Of a stretch of DNA of 64,000 nucleotides, positions 26,284 through 39,028 are shown in pieces. A program made the position numbers and the translations under genes. The stretch is from Paracoccaceae bacterium (GTDB lineage Bacteria; Pseudomonadota; Alphaproteobacteria; Rhodobacterales; Rhodobacteraceae): positions 1 to 64,000 of the forward strand of contig PAPN01000049.1 in the NCBI GenBank assembly GCA_002708925.1, read 5' to 3'. How positions within the stretch are numbered: position 1 is the first letter of the stretch; every line of letters starts with the position of its first letter. The notes below the pieces were generated by a model. The model did not search any database. It was not told where the DNA came from and worked only from the letters and a program-made list of their open reading frames with translations.

Positions 26284-27339
26284 CTAAACGGGGCGCCACA
26301 GGGCCAGGCCGGTTTCGCGGTGCACGGCGGTTTCGTGCAGTCTTTCGCAGGGGGTGCGCCCGACCACGCGGCGGCGGCGTAGCAGGAACATTTTGCCCCA
26401 GTCCCGCCATGTTCCGACCGAGGGGGCCTGGGGATCGCAGGGAAAGCGCGCGTGCCAGTCTTTGGGCAAAGGCAGGCCGCAGGTTTCAGCGCGTTCCAGC
26501 ATCCAGACCAGCGGAATGTTCGACAGCGGGCGGGCGGCATGGAAGCCGCCCAACTGCCCGCCGATATCGCCATGGGCGCCGGGGAACCAGACTTGCTCGA
26601 CCTGTTTGGTTGCCGGGTCGGGACAATCCCACATCACCGGCTCGAATACTTGTCGGGTTTCGTCCAGCGCGAGGGCATGGAACCCGTGTCTGACCGAGGG
26701 CCCCAGCGCATGGCTGTGGAACGCGTGCTGGGGCTCGGACCATTTCCACAGGACCGGCAGGCGCAGGCCCAGAGATTTGACCGTATCCCAGACCCCGATC
26801 ATCTGGATTTCGACCTTATCGTGACAATATTCGCGCGTGAACACCCGCACCGAGGGGCTGCCCGAGATGGTCTGATAGTGCCGGTAAGCCAGGGTTATCT
26901 GCCGCTCGGTCGCGTGTTCGGGGCGCAGCAGGCCGACCTGATCGATCACCCCCGCCAAAGAGCGCACCGCATAGGCCCCGCGTGAATAGCCCATCAGGAA
27001 AATCCGGTCTCCGGGGCGATAGCGGCTGGCCAGATAGCCATAGGCGCGGCGGATTTGCCGGTTGATTCCGCGCCCGATCATCACGTCATAGCCGCGCCGC
27101 CAGTCGTGAAACTGCAAGCCGGCCTCGTAATAAACAGAGACCTGCGCGCCCATTTCCGACAGCAACCGATAGGTCAGCCCGGCGTTAGTCTCGCGGCCCG
27201 GTTCCAGCGTGGACATGGTGCCGTCCAGAATGATCACATGGGTCAGGGGCCCGCGCGTGGTGGGCTGAGGGGCCGAGTGCCTGGCCCTCAGCCCCGGCCA
27301 GAGCCTGGCGAATATGCGTTTACCCAGTCGTTTCAGCAT
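26284..27339 (-). CDS. DUF2235 alpha/beta-hydrolase-like protein
   Basis: 351 residues. The nucleophile-elbow motif GYSRGAYAVRSLAG (about 118-131) and WFPGAHGDIGGQ are characteristic of DUF2235, a family that includes type VI secretion phospholipase effectors (Tle1-like) but also many housekeeping proteins. No secretion-system genes are nearby, so an intracellular hydrolase role is as likely. The N terminus is basic and not a clear signal peptide. Its start overlaps the 3' end of the molybdopterin-subunit gene by 20 nt, suggesting cotranscription. Confidence 0.85.
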   Translation of the reverse strand: MLKRLGKRIFARLWPGLRARHSAPQPTTRGPLTHVIILDGTMSTLEPGRETNAGLTYRLLSEMGAQVSVYYEAGLQFHDWRRGYDVMIGRGINRQIRRAYGYLASRYRPGDRIFLMGYSRGAYAVRSLAGVIDQVGLLRPEHATERQITLAYRHYQTISGSPSVRVFTREYCHDKVEIQMIGVWDTVKSLGLRLPVLWKWSEPQHAFHSHALGPSVRHGFHALALDETRQVFEPVMWDCPDPATKQVEQVWFPGAHGDIGGQLGGFHAARPLSNIPLVWMLERAETCGLPLPKDWHARFPCDPQAPSVGTWRDWGKMFLLRRRRVVGRTPCERLHETAVHRETGLALWRPV

Positions 27340-29614
27340 CTTGCAGGTATTCCCAAACGCGCATCGGAGTCAGCGGCATATCCACCTGCCGCACGCCGCG
27401 ATCCCACAGCGCATCCTGCACCGCATTGGTGGCGGCGGCCATGGCGCCGACGGTGCCTGCCTCGCCACAGCCCTTCATGCCCATCGGGTTTGCGGTCGAG
27501 GGCACGGGTTCCGTTTCGAACCGGATGAACGGCAGATCGGCGGCGCGCGGCATGGCGTAATCCATGAAGGTCGCGGTCAGAAGCTGGCCGTCTTCGTCAT
27601 AGACCGTGTGCTCCATCAAGGCCTGACCGATACCCTGAGCGACGCCGCCATGAACCTGCCCCTCGGCCAGCAAGGGATTGATCAGATTGCCAAAATCATC
27701 CACGACCGAGTAGCGCAGCAGAGCGACCTGTCCGGTGTCCGGGTCTACCTCGACCTCGGCCACATGAGCGCCATTGGGGAAAGAGCGCGCGGGCAAGGTG
27801 GCGGATTGTTCATGCGTCAGCAGATCGGCCCGCCCATCCTGGCGGGCCATCCGGGCCACCTCCAAAATTGTGGGGGTCAGGTTCGATCCGGGCGCGCGGA
27901 AGGTTTCATCGTCAAAGCGGACATCCCCCGCCGCGACGCCCATTTTTTCGGCCACATAGGGTGTCAGCGCCTGCACCATCGCGGCCACCGTCGCCAGCGT
28001 GGCATTGGCCTGCACCGTCACAGACCGAGACCCCCCGGTGCCGCCGCCCGTCCGGATCCGATCGCTATCGCCCTGCACCACCCTGATCGCATCAAAGGGA
28101 ATGCCGGTCTGGTCGGACAGGAACTTGGCATAGACCGTTTCATGGCCCTGCCCGTTCGATTGCGTTCCGACATAGATGGTCACGGTGCCGTCCTCATTGA
28201 ATTCAACCTTCGCCGTTTCCGAAGGATCGCCCAAAATACTTTCGATATAGTAACACAGGCCCAGCCCACGCAGTTTTCCGCGCGCTTCACTTTCGCGTTT
28301 GCGGGCGGCAAAGCCCGGCTGATCGGCAAATTCGCTGGCATGATCCAGCACGCGGGCAAAGGCGCCCACATCATAGGTTTCGCCCGTGGCGGATTTGTAG
28401 GGGAACTGATGCGGCGCGATAAAGTTGATGCGGTGCAGATCCCAGGTATCCACCCCCAGCTCGCGCGCGGCGCGGTCCATCATGCGCTCCAGCAGATAGT
28501 TCGCCTCGGGGCGGCCGGCACCGCGATAGGCATCGGTGTAGACGGTATTCGTATAAATACCCTGCGCGCGAATATAGGTGTCCTGCACGTCGTAAACCCC
28601 CATCAACACGCGTGAAAACAGCTGAGTCTGAATGATCTGCCCGAAATTCGAGTTATAGGCCCCGATATTGTTCACCGTGTCCACGCGGTAACCGATGATG
28701 CGGTAATCGGCGTCAAAGGCCAGCGCGGCGGTGCTGATCAGATCGCGCCCGTGGTGATCGGACAGCATCGCCTCGGTCCGGTCGGACATCCAGCGCACGG
28801 GGCGGCCCAGTGTCATCGCGGCATGGGCCACGGCATAATATTCCGGATAGGGCGGCGCCTTCATACCAAACCCGCCGCCCACATCGGGCATCGTCACGCG
28901 CACATTTTCAGGATCCAGATTCAGCACCTTGGCCATCTGCGCCTTGGGGGCCCAGACACCCTGCCCGTTATAGCACATATGCAGCCGCGCCCCGTCCCAT
29001 TCGGCATAGCAGCCCCGCGGCTCCAGCGCGTTCACGATGACCCGGTTGTCATCCACCTGCATCCGCACCACATGCGCTGCGCGATCAAAGGCGGCCTGGC
29101 AGGCGGCCTCGTCCCCCAGGGCCCAGTCATAGGCGATATTGTCGGGCACATCGTCATGCACGGCCGGGCCGCCCGGCGCGCGATCCATCTTGGCAGGGAG
29201 TTCGTCATAGTCCAGCTCGATCAGTTCGGCGGCATCCTTGGCCTGCGCCAGGGTGTCGGCCAGGATCATCGCCACCGGCTCGCCGACATAGCGCAGCTTG
29301 CCCTGCGCCAGGATGGGCCGGTAGGGGCTGGCCCCTTTTGAGCCGTCCCGGTTCTTCACGGTGACGCCAAACAGGCTGCGTGTGATGCCTGCGGCCTGCA
29401 AGTCCTCGGCGGTCAGCACCAGATGCACGCCCTCGGCCTGGGCGGCTTCGGTCACGTCCAGCGTTGTGATCACCCCATGTGCCACGGGCGAGCGAAAGAC
29501 ATAGGCATAAAGCGCATCCTCGGGCGCTACATCATCCACATAGCGCCCCTGCCCGGTCAGAAACCGCAGATCCTCGACCCGTGTGACCGGCTGACTTTTC
29601 CCGAACTTCTCCAT
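27320..29614 (-). CDS. Xanthine dehydrogenase-family molybdopterin-binding large subunit (form II CoxL-like)
   Basis: 764 residues. DVGGGFGMKAPPYPEYYAV is the molybdopterin Q-loop region, and GCGEAGTVGAM holds the conserved active-site Glu. The motif AYRGAGRPEA, instead of AYxCSFR, marks the form II / putative group rather than true CO dehydrogenase, so the substrate is unknown (an aldehyde, purine or N-heterocycle are possibilities). The ATG at 29614 has a GGGGCGAG ribosome site. The FAD and FeS subunits normally needed are not adjacent, so it must pair with subunits coded elsewhere. Confidence 0.9.
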   Translation of the reverse strand: MEKFGKSQPVTRVEDLRFLTGQGRYVDDVAPEDALYAYVFRSPVAHGVITTLDVTEAAQAEGVHLVLTAEDLQAAGITRSLFGVTVKNRDGSKGASPYRPILAQGKLRYVGEPVAMILADTLAQAKDAAELIELDYDELPAKMDRAPGGPAVHDDVPDNIAYDWALGDEAACQAAFDRAAHVVRMQVDDNRVIVNALEPRGCYAEWDGARLHMCYNGQGVWAPKAQMAKVLNLDPENVRVTMPDVGGGFGMKAPPYPEYYAVAHAAMTLGRPVRWMSDRTEAMLSDHHGRDLISTAALAFDADYRIIGYRVDTVNNIGAYNSNFGQIIQTQLFSRVLMGVYDVQDTYIRAQGIYTNTVYTDAYRGAGRPEANYLLERMMDRAARELGVDTWDLHRINFIAPHQFPYKSATGETYDVGAFARVLDHASEFADQPGFAARKRESEARGKLRGLGLCYYIESILGDPSETAKVEFNEDGTVTIYVGTQSNGQGHETVYAKFLSDQTGIPFDAIRVVQGDSDRIRTGGGTGGSRSVTVQANATLATVAAMVQALTPYVAEKMGVAAGDVRFDDETFRAPGSNLTPTILEVARMARQDGRADLLTHEQSATLPARSFPNGAHVAEVEVDPDTGQVALLRYSVVDDFGNLINPLLAEGQVHGGVAQGIGQALMEHTVYDEDGQLLTATFMDYAMPRAADLPFIRFETEPVPSTANPMGMKGCGEAGTVGAMAAATNAVQDALWDRGVRQVDMPLTPMRVWEYLQDAETTG

Positions 29615-29681
29615 CCGCTCGCCCCTCTGTTTCCCTAAGGTCGAGCTTAGCGGGACAATGCGCCCTGTCCAGAGCCCCCCG

Positions 29682-30803
29682 CTATAATGACGCAACGGTG
29701 ACGGGATCCCCCACACCATAGCCATTGAACCGGGTCGAGATAGACAGCGAATAGGCCCCCATCCCCGAGAACAGCACATAATCGCCCTCTTGCACCTCGG
29801 CCGGGAAGGCCACCGGATCGGGCAGCCGGTCCAGGCTGTCACAGGTCGGGCCGAACACCACGCGTCTGATCATCGCGCCCCCGCGCGGCTGGCCCTGCGG
29901 GTCGAACACATGCACCCGGTCACTGGCGCTGATGTCGCGCATTTCCGACAATGCGCCGTAAATCCCGTCATTCAGAAACACCGCCCCGTTGGGCCGCAGA
30001 GCCTTGATCCGCGTGGCCAGCGTAAAGGCCTCGGCCACCATGGCGCGGCCGGGCTCGCATACCAGTTCCGGCATCGTGGAAAAAGACGCCCGCGTCACCT
30101 GCCCGATCCGGTCAAAGACACGTTCCAAATCCGGGGCCTCGCCCAATCGGTGCGCGGCAAACCCGCCCCCCACGTTCAGCCGCTTCAACGCCACCCCGGC
30201 GCGCGCGGCCACATCTGCCGCCACGCGGATATAGCTGACCCAGGCCTCAGGGTCCGAGCATTGCGTCCCCGGATGGAAGGTCATCGCCGGGCTGTGCCCA
30301 CGCGCGGCCACCTCGCGCAGCAGATCCACCGCCGCCTCGGGCCCGACGCCGAATTTTTCGCCGAAATCGTAAACAGCCCCCGCCACCGGAAGCGCCAGCC
30401 GCACCGACACTTCGATCGGCCCCAGCGGGGCCAGCTTCTCCAGCTCGCTCAGGCTGTCCACCGAGGCCGAGCACACCCCAAACCGCACCGCCTGCGCCAC
30501 CTCGTCAGGGGTGCGCACCGGATTGTTGTAATGCAAAGCCGCCTGCGGGTTGGCCTGCCGCGCCGCCTCCATTTCTGCGGGCGAGGCCACATCGAACCCC
30601 TCGATCCCCGCTGCGGCCAGATTGACCAGCACCTCGGGGCGGGCGTTGGCCTTAACCGCATAGGTCACCATCCCCGGAAAACCCTGCAAAAACCGCGCGG
30701 CCTGACGCTGCAACACCATCGGACTGAAATACATCACCGCATGATCCGGCCTTTGCCGCCGCAAATGAGTCAAAGGATCCAACCAATAGGGTTCCGCGCG
30801 CAT
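29682..30803 (-). CDS. Group IV-fold PLP decarboxylase (ornithine/lysine decarboxylase)
   Basis: 373 residues of the alanine-racemase-fold ODC/DapDC family. Lys51 in TYAVKAN binds PLP; HPGTQC, NVGGGF and CEPGRAMVAEA are further PLP-site motifs; GPTCDSLD provides the active-site Cys from the second subunit. It should make putrescine (or cadaverine). The ATG at 30803 follows a GGAGG box. It diverges from an Lrp/AsnC regulator 110 nt away, which is the likely controller. Confidence 0.92.
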   Translation of the reverse strand: MRAEPYWLDPLTHLRRQRPDHAVMYFSPMVLQRQAARFLQGFPGMVTYAVKANARPEVLVNLAAAGIEGFDVASPAEMEAARQANPQAALHYNNPVRTPDEVAQAVRFGVCSASVDSLSELEKLAPLGPIEVSVRLALPVAGAVYDFGEKFGVGPEAAVDLLREVAARGHSPAMTFHPGTQCSDPEAWVSYIRVAADVAARAGVALKRLNVGGGFAAHRLGEAPDLERVFDRIGQVTRASFSTMPELVCEPGRAMVAEAFTLATRIKALRPNGAVFLNDGIYGALSEMRDISASDRVHVFDPQGQPRGGAMIRRVVFGPTCDSLDRLPDPVAFPAEVQEGDYVLFSGMGAYSLSISTRFNGYGVGDPVTVASL

Positions 30804-30913
30804 AAATGTAGCCTCCACATGCTGTTTCCCCCAGCCTGACCCAGTTTTCAGTCGATCCGAAGCGGCACACCGCCTATACTGACGAAAAATTCCGTCACAT
30901 TGCAGGGAAAACC

Positions 30914-31348
30914 ATGCCAATCGACGAAACAGACCGCGCCCTTCTGACCCTTCTGGCTGAAAACGCCCGAATGCCCGTCGCCACCTTGGCGCGCCGCCTG
31001 GGCCTGGCGCGTACCACGGTGCAGGCCCGCCTGGACAAGCTGGAAACCAACGGCACCATCGCCGGCTACACGCTGAAACTGGGTGCCGCCCACCGCCCCA
31101 GCCTGCGCGCCACCGTCCTGCTCAGCATCGAGGCCGCCGCCAGCCCGAAAATCCTCGCCCGGCTCAGATCCCAGCCCCAGGTGGACACCGTGCACACTGC
31201 CTCGGGCCGCTTCGATCTGGTCGTCACCCTCAGCGCCGACACCACCGAGGAACTGGACACCGTTCTGGATCGCATCTGCGAAACCTCGGGCGTGCGCAGC
31301 TCTGAAAGCCTGATCCACCTGACCACCAAACTCGACCGTCGCCTCTAA
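30914..31348 (+). CDS. Lrp/AsnC-family transcriptional regulator
   Basis: 144 residues: an N-terminal HTH (LLTLLAENARMPVATLARRLGLARTTVQARLDKLE split over about 8-42) and a C-terminal RAM/ligand domain. It is divergent from the ODC-like gene, so amino-acid or polyamine-responsive control of that gene is a reasonable inference. Confidence 0.92.
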   Translation: MPIDETDRALLTLLAENARMPVATLARRLGLARTTVQARLDKLETNGTIAGYTLKLGAAHRPSLRATVLLSIEAAASPKILARLRSQPQVDTVHTASGRFDLVVTLSADTTEELDTVLDRICETSGVRSSESLIHLTTKLDRRL

Positions 31349-31647
31349 CTCATGCCCCCGCAATTGAGTATTTTTATCAGAAAGAAGCCGCATTCCGTCA
31401 TCTTCCCACCCCGCGCATCCGAAAATCACAAACTGCGCGTTTCTTTCTGATGCAAATACTCACAGCGCCCCGGTCCCGCACAGACAAACCGATGACAAGC
31501 GCGCCAAACCCGAGGACGCGGCCGCAGGCCAAGGACGAGACATCCTGCGCGCGCACCAGCGCGCTCAATCGGATCAAGCCGCTTTCCCTTCGCCCGGCAA
31601 TTCGCTAGACGGGTGCGCAACTGATGATATGACGCGAGATCTGGATC
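31349..31647. repeat. Gap with long inverted repeat of the AGTATTT element
   Basis: No gene is seen in these 299 bases. A 22-bp inverted repeat, TGAGTATTTTTATCAGAAAG through 31386 and its partner at 31441-31462, matches at 20 of 22 positions with a 54-base loop. It is two copies of the dispersed AGTATTT..AGAAAGAA element facing each other, and could form a strong RNA stem ending the Lrp transcript. The valS promoter should lie right of 31462. Confidence 0.7.
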
Positions 31648-34782
<3,135 letters not shown>

Positions 34783-34815
34783 TCATAGATCAGCCTCGCC
34801 TGCGGCGGGCGGGGG

Positions 34816-34836
34816 GGGCCGGCCTGCGGCCGGCCC
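34816..34836. terminator. GC-rich hairpin between valS and crotonase gene
   Basis: GGGCCGGCC-TGC-GGCCGGCCC is a perfect 9-bp stem with a 3-base loop, between the convergent valS and crotonase genes. It shares the GGCCTGCGGCC core with the repeat at 26207. No T-tract follows. Confidence 0.5.
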
Positions 34837-34872
34837 GGCATCACATGACGCGAGGAGGTCGTTCAGTTTCGC

Positions 34873-35661
34873 TCAGCGGAATTTGGGCGCGCGGTTTTGC
34901 ATGTTGGCCATGATGACCTCGACCTGATCGGGCTTGCCGATCAAATCGGCCTGGGCGCGGCTTTCTTCGGCCAGAACAGCAACGTCATCCGCACCGCTTT
35001 CGGCAAAGGCGATCAGGCGCTTGGCGGCGCGCAGCCCTGACGGGCTCTGGCGCGTCATCCGATCGGCCAGAGCCATCGCGGAGGCCAGCGGATCGTCGGC
35101 CAATTCGGTGACCAGCCCCATTTGCGCGGCCTCTTTGGCACCGATCTGATCCGCCGTGTAGATCAGTTTGCGCATCACATCCGAGCGCAGCAGGCGCGGC
35201 AGCAGAACCATGCCGCCCATATCCGGCACGATACCCCATTTCATCTCCATCACCGACAGGCGCGTTTCGGGATGCGCGATGCGGATATCGGCGCCCAAGG
35301 CCAGTTGCAGACCGCCCCCATAGGCCACCCCATGCAGCGCGGCAATCACCGGCACGGGCACCTGCCGCCAGACCATGCTGACCTGTTGGAACAGGTTACA
35401 ATCGCCATGGGTGCGCGGCATCAGCAGTTCGACCGGGTCGGCCCCGGCAAATTTTGTAAAGTTTGACGTATCCAGCCCCGCGCAGAACCCCGGCCCCTCG
35501 CCGGACAAGACCACCGCGCGCACATCCGAGCTGCCTCGCAGGCTTTCGCCAGCGGCGACGATGGCCTCCATCATGTCAGTGTCCAGAGCGTTCATCTTAT
35601 CACCACGCGTCAGCGTGACACGGGCGATGTGGTTCTCGGTTTCAATGGATACGCGGGCCAT
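34873..35661 (-). CDS. Enoyl-CoA hydratase/isomerase (crotonase) family protein
   Basis: 262 residues. The oxyanion-hole segments are LSGEGPGFCAGLD and ALHGVAYGGGLQLALGADIRIA. KWGIVPDMGGMVLLPRL shows an Asp at one catalytic position and Met/Gly where a typical hydratase has Glu, so an isomerase or other CoA reaction is possible. The ATG at 35661 has a GGAGGA ribosome site. Substrate unknown. Confidence 0.9.
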   Translation of the reverse strand: MARVSIETENHIARVTLTRGDKMNALDTDMMEAIVAAGESLRGSSDVRAVVLSGEGPGFCAGLDTSNFTKFAGADPVELLMPRTHGDCNLFQQVSMVWRQVPVPVIAALHGVAYGGGLQLALGADIRIAHPETRLSVMEMKWGIVPDMGGMVLLPRLLRSDVMRKLIYTADQIGAKEAAQMGLVTELADDPLASAMALADRMTRQSPSGLRAAKRLIAFAESGADDVAVLAEESRAQADLIGKPDQVEVIMANMQNRAPKFR

Positions 35662-35784
35662 GGTGTCTCCTCCGGTTTTGCGGTCAGTATCGGGCAAAGC
35701 TCGCTGAAATCTACCGAAACGTGGGGGCAGTTTGACGGCCGGCTATGGCTTGCCTCGGGGTGGGGCTTGCGATTATCTGGGCCC

Positions 35785-36894
35785 ATGACCGGACCACGCT
35801 ACACCCCGCTTTGCGACTCTTTGCCCGCCACCGTGCCCTTTGTCGGCCCCGAAGCGCAGGAGCGCGCCAATGGGCGGCCGTTTCAGGCCCGCCTGGGCGC
35901 GAATGAGAACGTCTTTGGCCCCTCGCCCCGTGCGATTGCCGCCATGTCGGACGCCGCAGCAGAGCAGTGGATGTATGGCGATCCCGAATCCTATGATCTG
36001 CGGCAGGCCCTGGCCGCGCAGCACGGCATCCGGCCCGAAAACATCGTCGTGGGCGAGGGAATCGACGGGCTGCTGGGCTATCTGGTGCGGCTGCTGGTGG
36101 CGCAGGGCGATTCTGTTGTGACCTCAGAGGGGGCCTATCCCACGTTCAACTATCACGTCGCGGGGTTTGGCGGCGTGCTGCACAAGGTGCCGTATCGCGG
36201 CGACCACGAAGACCCCGCCGCCCTGTTCGCCAAAGCCGCAGAGGTTAACGCGAAAATCGTTTACCTGGCGAATCCGGACAATCCGATGGGCACCTGGCAC
36301 ACGGGGGCCGATATTGTGGCCGCGATGGCCGAGCTGCCCGAGGATACGCTGTTCATTCTGGACGAGGCCTATGTGGAATTCGCCCCGAAAGACACCGCCG
36401 CGCAGGTGGAGATCGAAGACCCTCGACTGATCAGAATGCGTACGTTCTCAAAGGCTTATGGGATGGCTGGCGCGCGTGTCGGCTATGCCCTGGGGGCGCA
36501 GCCGCTGATCACCGCCTTCAATAAGATCCGCAATCATTTTGGCATGAACCGCGCGGCGCAGATCGGGGCGCTGGCCGCTTTGGCCGATCAGCAATATCTA
36601 CAGCAGACCGTTCAGAATGTGGAACAGGCGCGGGCCCGGATTAACCAAATCGCCACCGCAAACGGCCTGACCACCCTGCCCTCGGCCACCAATTTCGTGG
36701 CGGTGGATTGCGGCCAGGACGGGGATTTCGCCCGCAAAGTGCTGGCCGAACTGGTGAAACGCGGGGTCTTTGTGCGGATGCCCTTTGTTGCGCCGCAAGA
36801 TCGCTGCATCCGCGTCAGTGCCGGCCGCCCCGAAGATCTGAACCTGCTGGAGGTGACGCTTCCGCAGGCACTGACGGCGGCGCGGGCGCTCTGA
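35785..36894 (+). CDS. PLP-dependent aminotransferase, HisC-like
   Basis: 369 residues of the class I/II fold. LGANENVFGPSP is the N-terminal signature of histidinol-phosphate aminotransferase relatives; NPDNPMGT and LDEAYVEF bind PLP; the Schiff-base Lys is in TFSKAYGMAGARVGY. It may act on histidinol phosphate or on aromatic/other amino acids; it is not in a his cluster. Start at 35785 chosen by family length; the frame remains open upstream to 35629. Confidence 0.88.
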   Translation: MTGPRYTPLCDSLPATVPFVGPEAQERANGRPFQARLGANENVFGPSPRAIAAMSDAAAEQWMYGDPESYDLRQALAAQHGIRPENIVVGEGIDGLLGYLVRLLVAQGDSVVTSEGAYPTFNYHVAGFGGVLHKVPYRGDHEDPAALFAKAAEVNAKIVYLANPDNPMGTWHTGADIVAAMAELPEDTLFILDEAYVEFAPKDTAAQVEIEDPRLIRMRTFSKAYGMAGARVGYALGAQPLITAFNKIRNHFGMNRAAQIGALAALADQQYLQQTVQNVEQARARINQIATANGLTTLPSATNFVAVDCGQDGDFARKVLAELVKRGVFVRMPFVAPQDRCIRVSAGRPEDLNLLEVTLPQALTAARAL

Positions 36895-36956
36895 TCACAG
36901 GGTTTTCATAGGTCGTTTACCCGATCCGCGCTATGATCCTGTGCAAAGAGGCCCTC

Positions 36957-37118
36957 ATGCGCGAAGCACCCAACTACACCAACGCCGCCCTGATCATGGG
37001 GCTTGTGAACCTGCTATGGATTTTCGGCCTGGTCTGGAGCCTTTGGGGACTGCCGGTCGTGCTACTGCTGGCGGCAGGCCTGAACGCGCTGATCGACCGG
37101 GCCGGACGCGGGGCCTAG
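36957..37118 (+). CDS. Small two-helix membrane protein
   Basis: 53 residues from the ATG at 36957, which has an AAAGAGG ribosome site. Two hydrophobic stretches (ALIMGLVNLLWIFGLVWSLWG and LPVVLLLAAGLNALI overlapping as a hairpin) indicate a membrane protein. Function unknown, but the compact conserved-looking sequence suggests a real gene. It is convergent with the class-V aminotransferase gene, overlapping tail-to-tail by 4 nt. Confidence 0.72.
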   Translation: MREAPNYTNAALIMGLVNLLWIFGLVWSLWGLPVVLLLAAGLNALIDRAGRGA

Positions 37119-38311
37119 CGGGCCGCGATGACCCTGGCCGCGGCCTCCAGCGCGCCGGGGCCATGCGGGATCTCCAGCGCGGCAAACCCGGCCTGAATCG
37201 TGCCCAGCAACCCCATCACCATCTGCGCATTCAGATGCCCCATATGGCCGATCCGGAAGAAGCCGTCGCCCTTGGGATCGCCCGGCTCGTCCATGCCCAG
37301 ACCGATGCCCAGGGTCAGGCCGGCCTCGTGTTCTGTCCAGCGGCGCAGAGCCGTCCCGTTCGGCGCGCCTAAACGCAGAGCCGTCACCGCATGGCTGCGC
37401 TGCGCGGGATCGGCGACGTTCAGCGTCAGCGGGCCGCCCGCCCCCCAGGCCTCGGCTGCGGCCCAGATCGCGCGGGCCAGCGTGGCGTGACGGGCCCAGA
37501 CATTCGCAAGGCCTTCGTCCTGTAGCATCTGCAACGCAATGCGCAGACCATACAGGTGATGCGTTGGCGCAGTGCCGCCGAAATAGTGATAGAACATCTC
37601 GGGCTGATAGCGCGGCACCCAATCCCAATAGCGGCTGACACGCGCCATCCCCGCACGCGCCTGGGCGGCACGCTCGTTGAAAAACACAAAGCTGATCCCC
37701 GGAGGCACCATCAGCCCCTTTTGCGACGCCGCAACCATCACATCGACGCCCCAGCCATCCATTTCAAACGGATCGCACCCCAGCGAGGCAATGCAATCGG
37801 CCATCAACAGGGCCGGATGCCCCGCCGCGTCCAGCGCCGCGCGCAGCCCGGCAATGTCATTGCGCACCGAGCTGGACGTATCCACATGCGTGGCCAGAAC
37901 CGCCTTGATCCGATGGGCGGTATCGGCGCGCAGGGCGTCCTCGATCCGGGTCAGATCAAAAGGAGCGTTGCGGCCGAAATCCAGAATCTCTGTCTCGACC
38001 CCCAGCCCCTGCGCCATGTCGGCCCAGCCATGGCCGAACCGGCCCGTTGCGGGCACCAGCACCCGATCGCCGGGGGCCAGCACATTGGACAGCGCGGCCT
38101 CCCATGCGCCATGCCCATTGGCGATATAGATGGCCACATGATGATCCGTCCGGGCCACATGTTTCAGCCCCTGAATCAGCGTGCCCATCATATCGATCAG
38201 CTCGCCCTCATAGATATTGGGCGCGGCGCGGTGCATCTCGCGCAGTACCGCGTCAGGCATGACGGAAGGGCCGGGAATGGCCAGATAGGAACGACCGTTG
38301 GACAGGTTCAT
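37115..38311 (-). CDS. Class V aminotransferase (alanine/serine-glyoxylate type)
   Basis: 398 residues. The PLP lysine is in AASQKGLMVPPG; ANGHGAWEAALSNVL and DTSSSVRNDI are further family motifs. The C-terminal RIGHMGHLN is typical for serine-glyoxylate or alanine-glyoxylate aminotransferases. It may belong to glyoxylate or serine metabolism. Predicted cytosolic. Confidence 0.9.
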   Translation of the reverse strand: MNLSNGRSYLAIPGPSVMPDAVLREMHRAAPNIYEGELIDMMGTLIQGLKHVARTDHHVAIYIANGHGAWEAALSNVLAPGDRVLVPATGRFGHGWADMAQGLGVETEILDFGRNAPFDLTRIEDALRADTAHRIKAVLATHVDTSSSVRNDIAGLRAALDAAGHPALLMADCIASLGCDPFEMDGWGVDVMVAASQKGLMVPPGISFVFFNERAAQARAGMARVSRYWDWVPRYQPEMFYHYFGGTAPTHHLYGLRIALQMLQDEGLANVWARHATLARAIWAAAEAWGAGGPLTLNVADPAQRSHAVTALRLGAPNGTALRRWTEHEAGLTLGIGLGMDEPGDPKGDGFFRIGHMGHLNAQMVMGLLGTIQAGFAALEIPHGPGALEAAARVIAAR

Positions 38312-38398
38312 AAGGCAGGCTCCGTTACACGAGAGGCCGAGAGTATCCCCCCCGCGCCCGCCGTCAATGCCGCAATTCTACGGGCCCCGGCCCGCGCG

Positions 38399-39028
38399 TC
38401 ACTCTGCGGCCTCCAGCGCTGCATTCAGCTGCGCCTCGATGGCGGCGATCTGGGGTTCGCCCCCGTCGGGCATCGCGCCGCGCACGGAATTGAGATCGCT
38501 GATATAACCTCGGATCTGCTCGCGGATCGACGCCAGATTGCCATCGGGGATCACGCCCGCCGCCCGCATCTGCGCCTCGGTCGCGGGCTGTTTTTCCGGC
38601 AAAGTGTTGATGTCGGCCACACGGTATCCGGCGGTAAAAGTCTGCCCGCGCGAAAACCACGCACGGTAATTCGGCACCACCACCAGCCCCTGCGGCTGCG
38701 GCCCCAGACCCGCCGCATAAAGCCGCTGCAAACAGACATAGTTTTCCGCCACCCGGCGCGTCACGGGTTTTGTCAGTGCGGCGCGCCAGACCTCTACAGG
38801 TGTCTTGCTGGGCTTGTTCAGATAGCCGGCCAGGATGGCCTCGCGTTTTGGGGATTTGTAATAGATGCAATGCACCTGCCCGCCAACCGAATGCAGCAGT
38901 TTCAGCCGCTCTGCGGGCACATAGATGGCCCAGGCGCCCCAATACAGCTTGCGCCAGCGCCGTCCGATCGTGCCACGGAAAAACCGCAGCCGGACACGAG
39001 GAATGACATCTATCTGGATCTCTGCCAT
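38399..39028 (-). CDS. Hypothetical basic protein
   Basis: 209 residues from the ATG at 39028. The N-terminal part is very basic (RVRLRFFRGTIGRRWRKLYWG) and contains CIYYKSPKREAILAGY; the C terminus is acidic and helical. There is no signal peptide or clear membrane segment. I do not recognise the family. It lies on the minus strand between the class V aminotransferase and the divergent phosphatase-ABC exporter pair. Confidence 0.7.
   Translation of the reverse strand: MAEIQIDVIPRVRLRFFRGTIGRRWRKLYWGAWAIYVPAERLKLLHSVGGQVHCIYYKSPKREAILAGYLNKPSKTPVEVWRAALTKPVTRRVAENYVCLQRLYAAGLGPQPQGLVVVPNYRAWFSRGQTFTAGYRVADINTLPEKQPATEAQMRAAGVIPDGNLASIREQIRGYISDLNSVRGAMPDGGEPQIAAIEAQLNAALEAAE

Noticed and set aside
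27314-28615. 433-residue open frame antisense to the molybdopterin subunit
   Set aside because: Shadow frame; His/Gly/Arg-rich without motifs.
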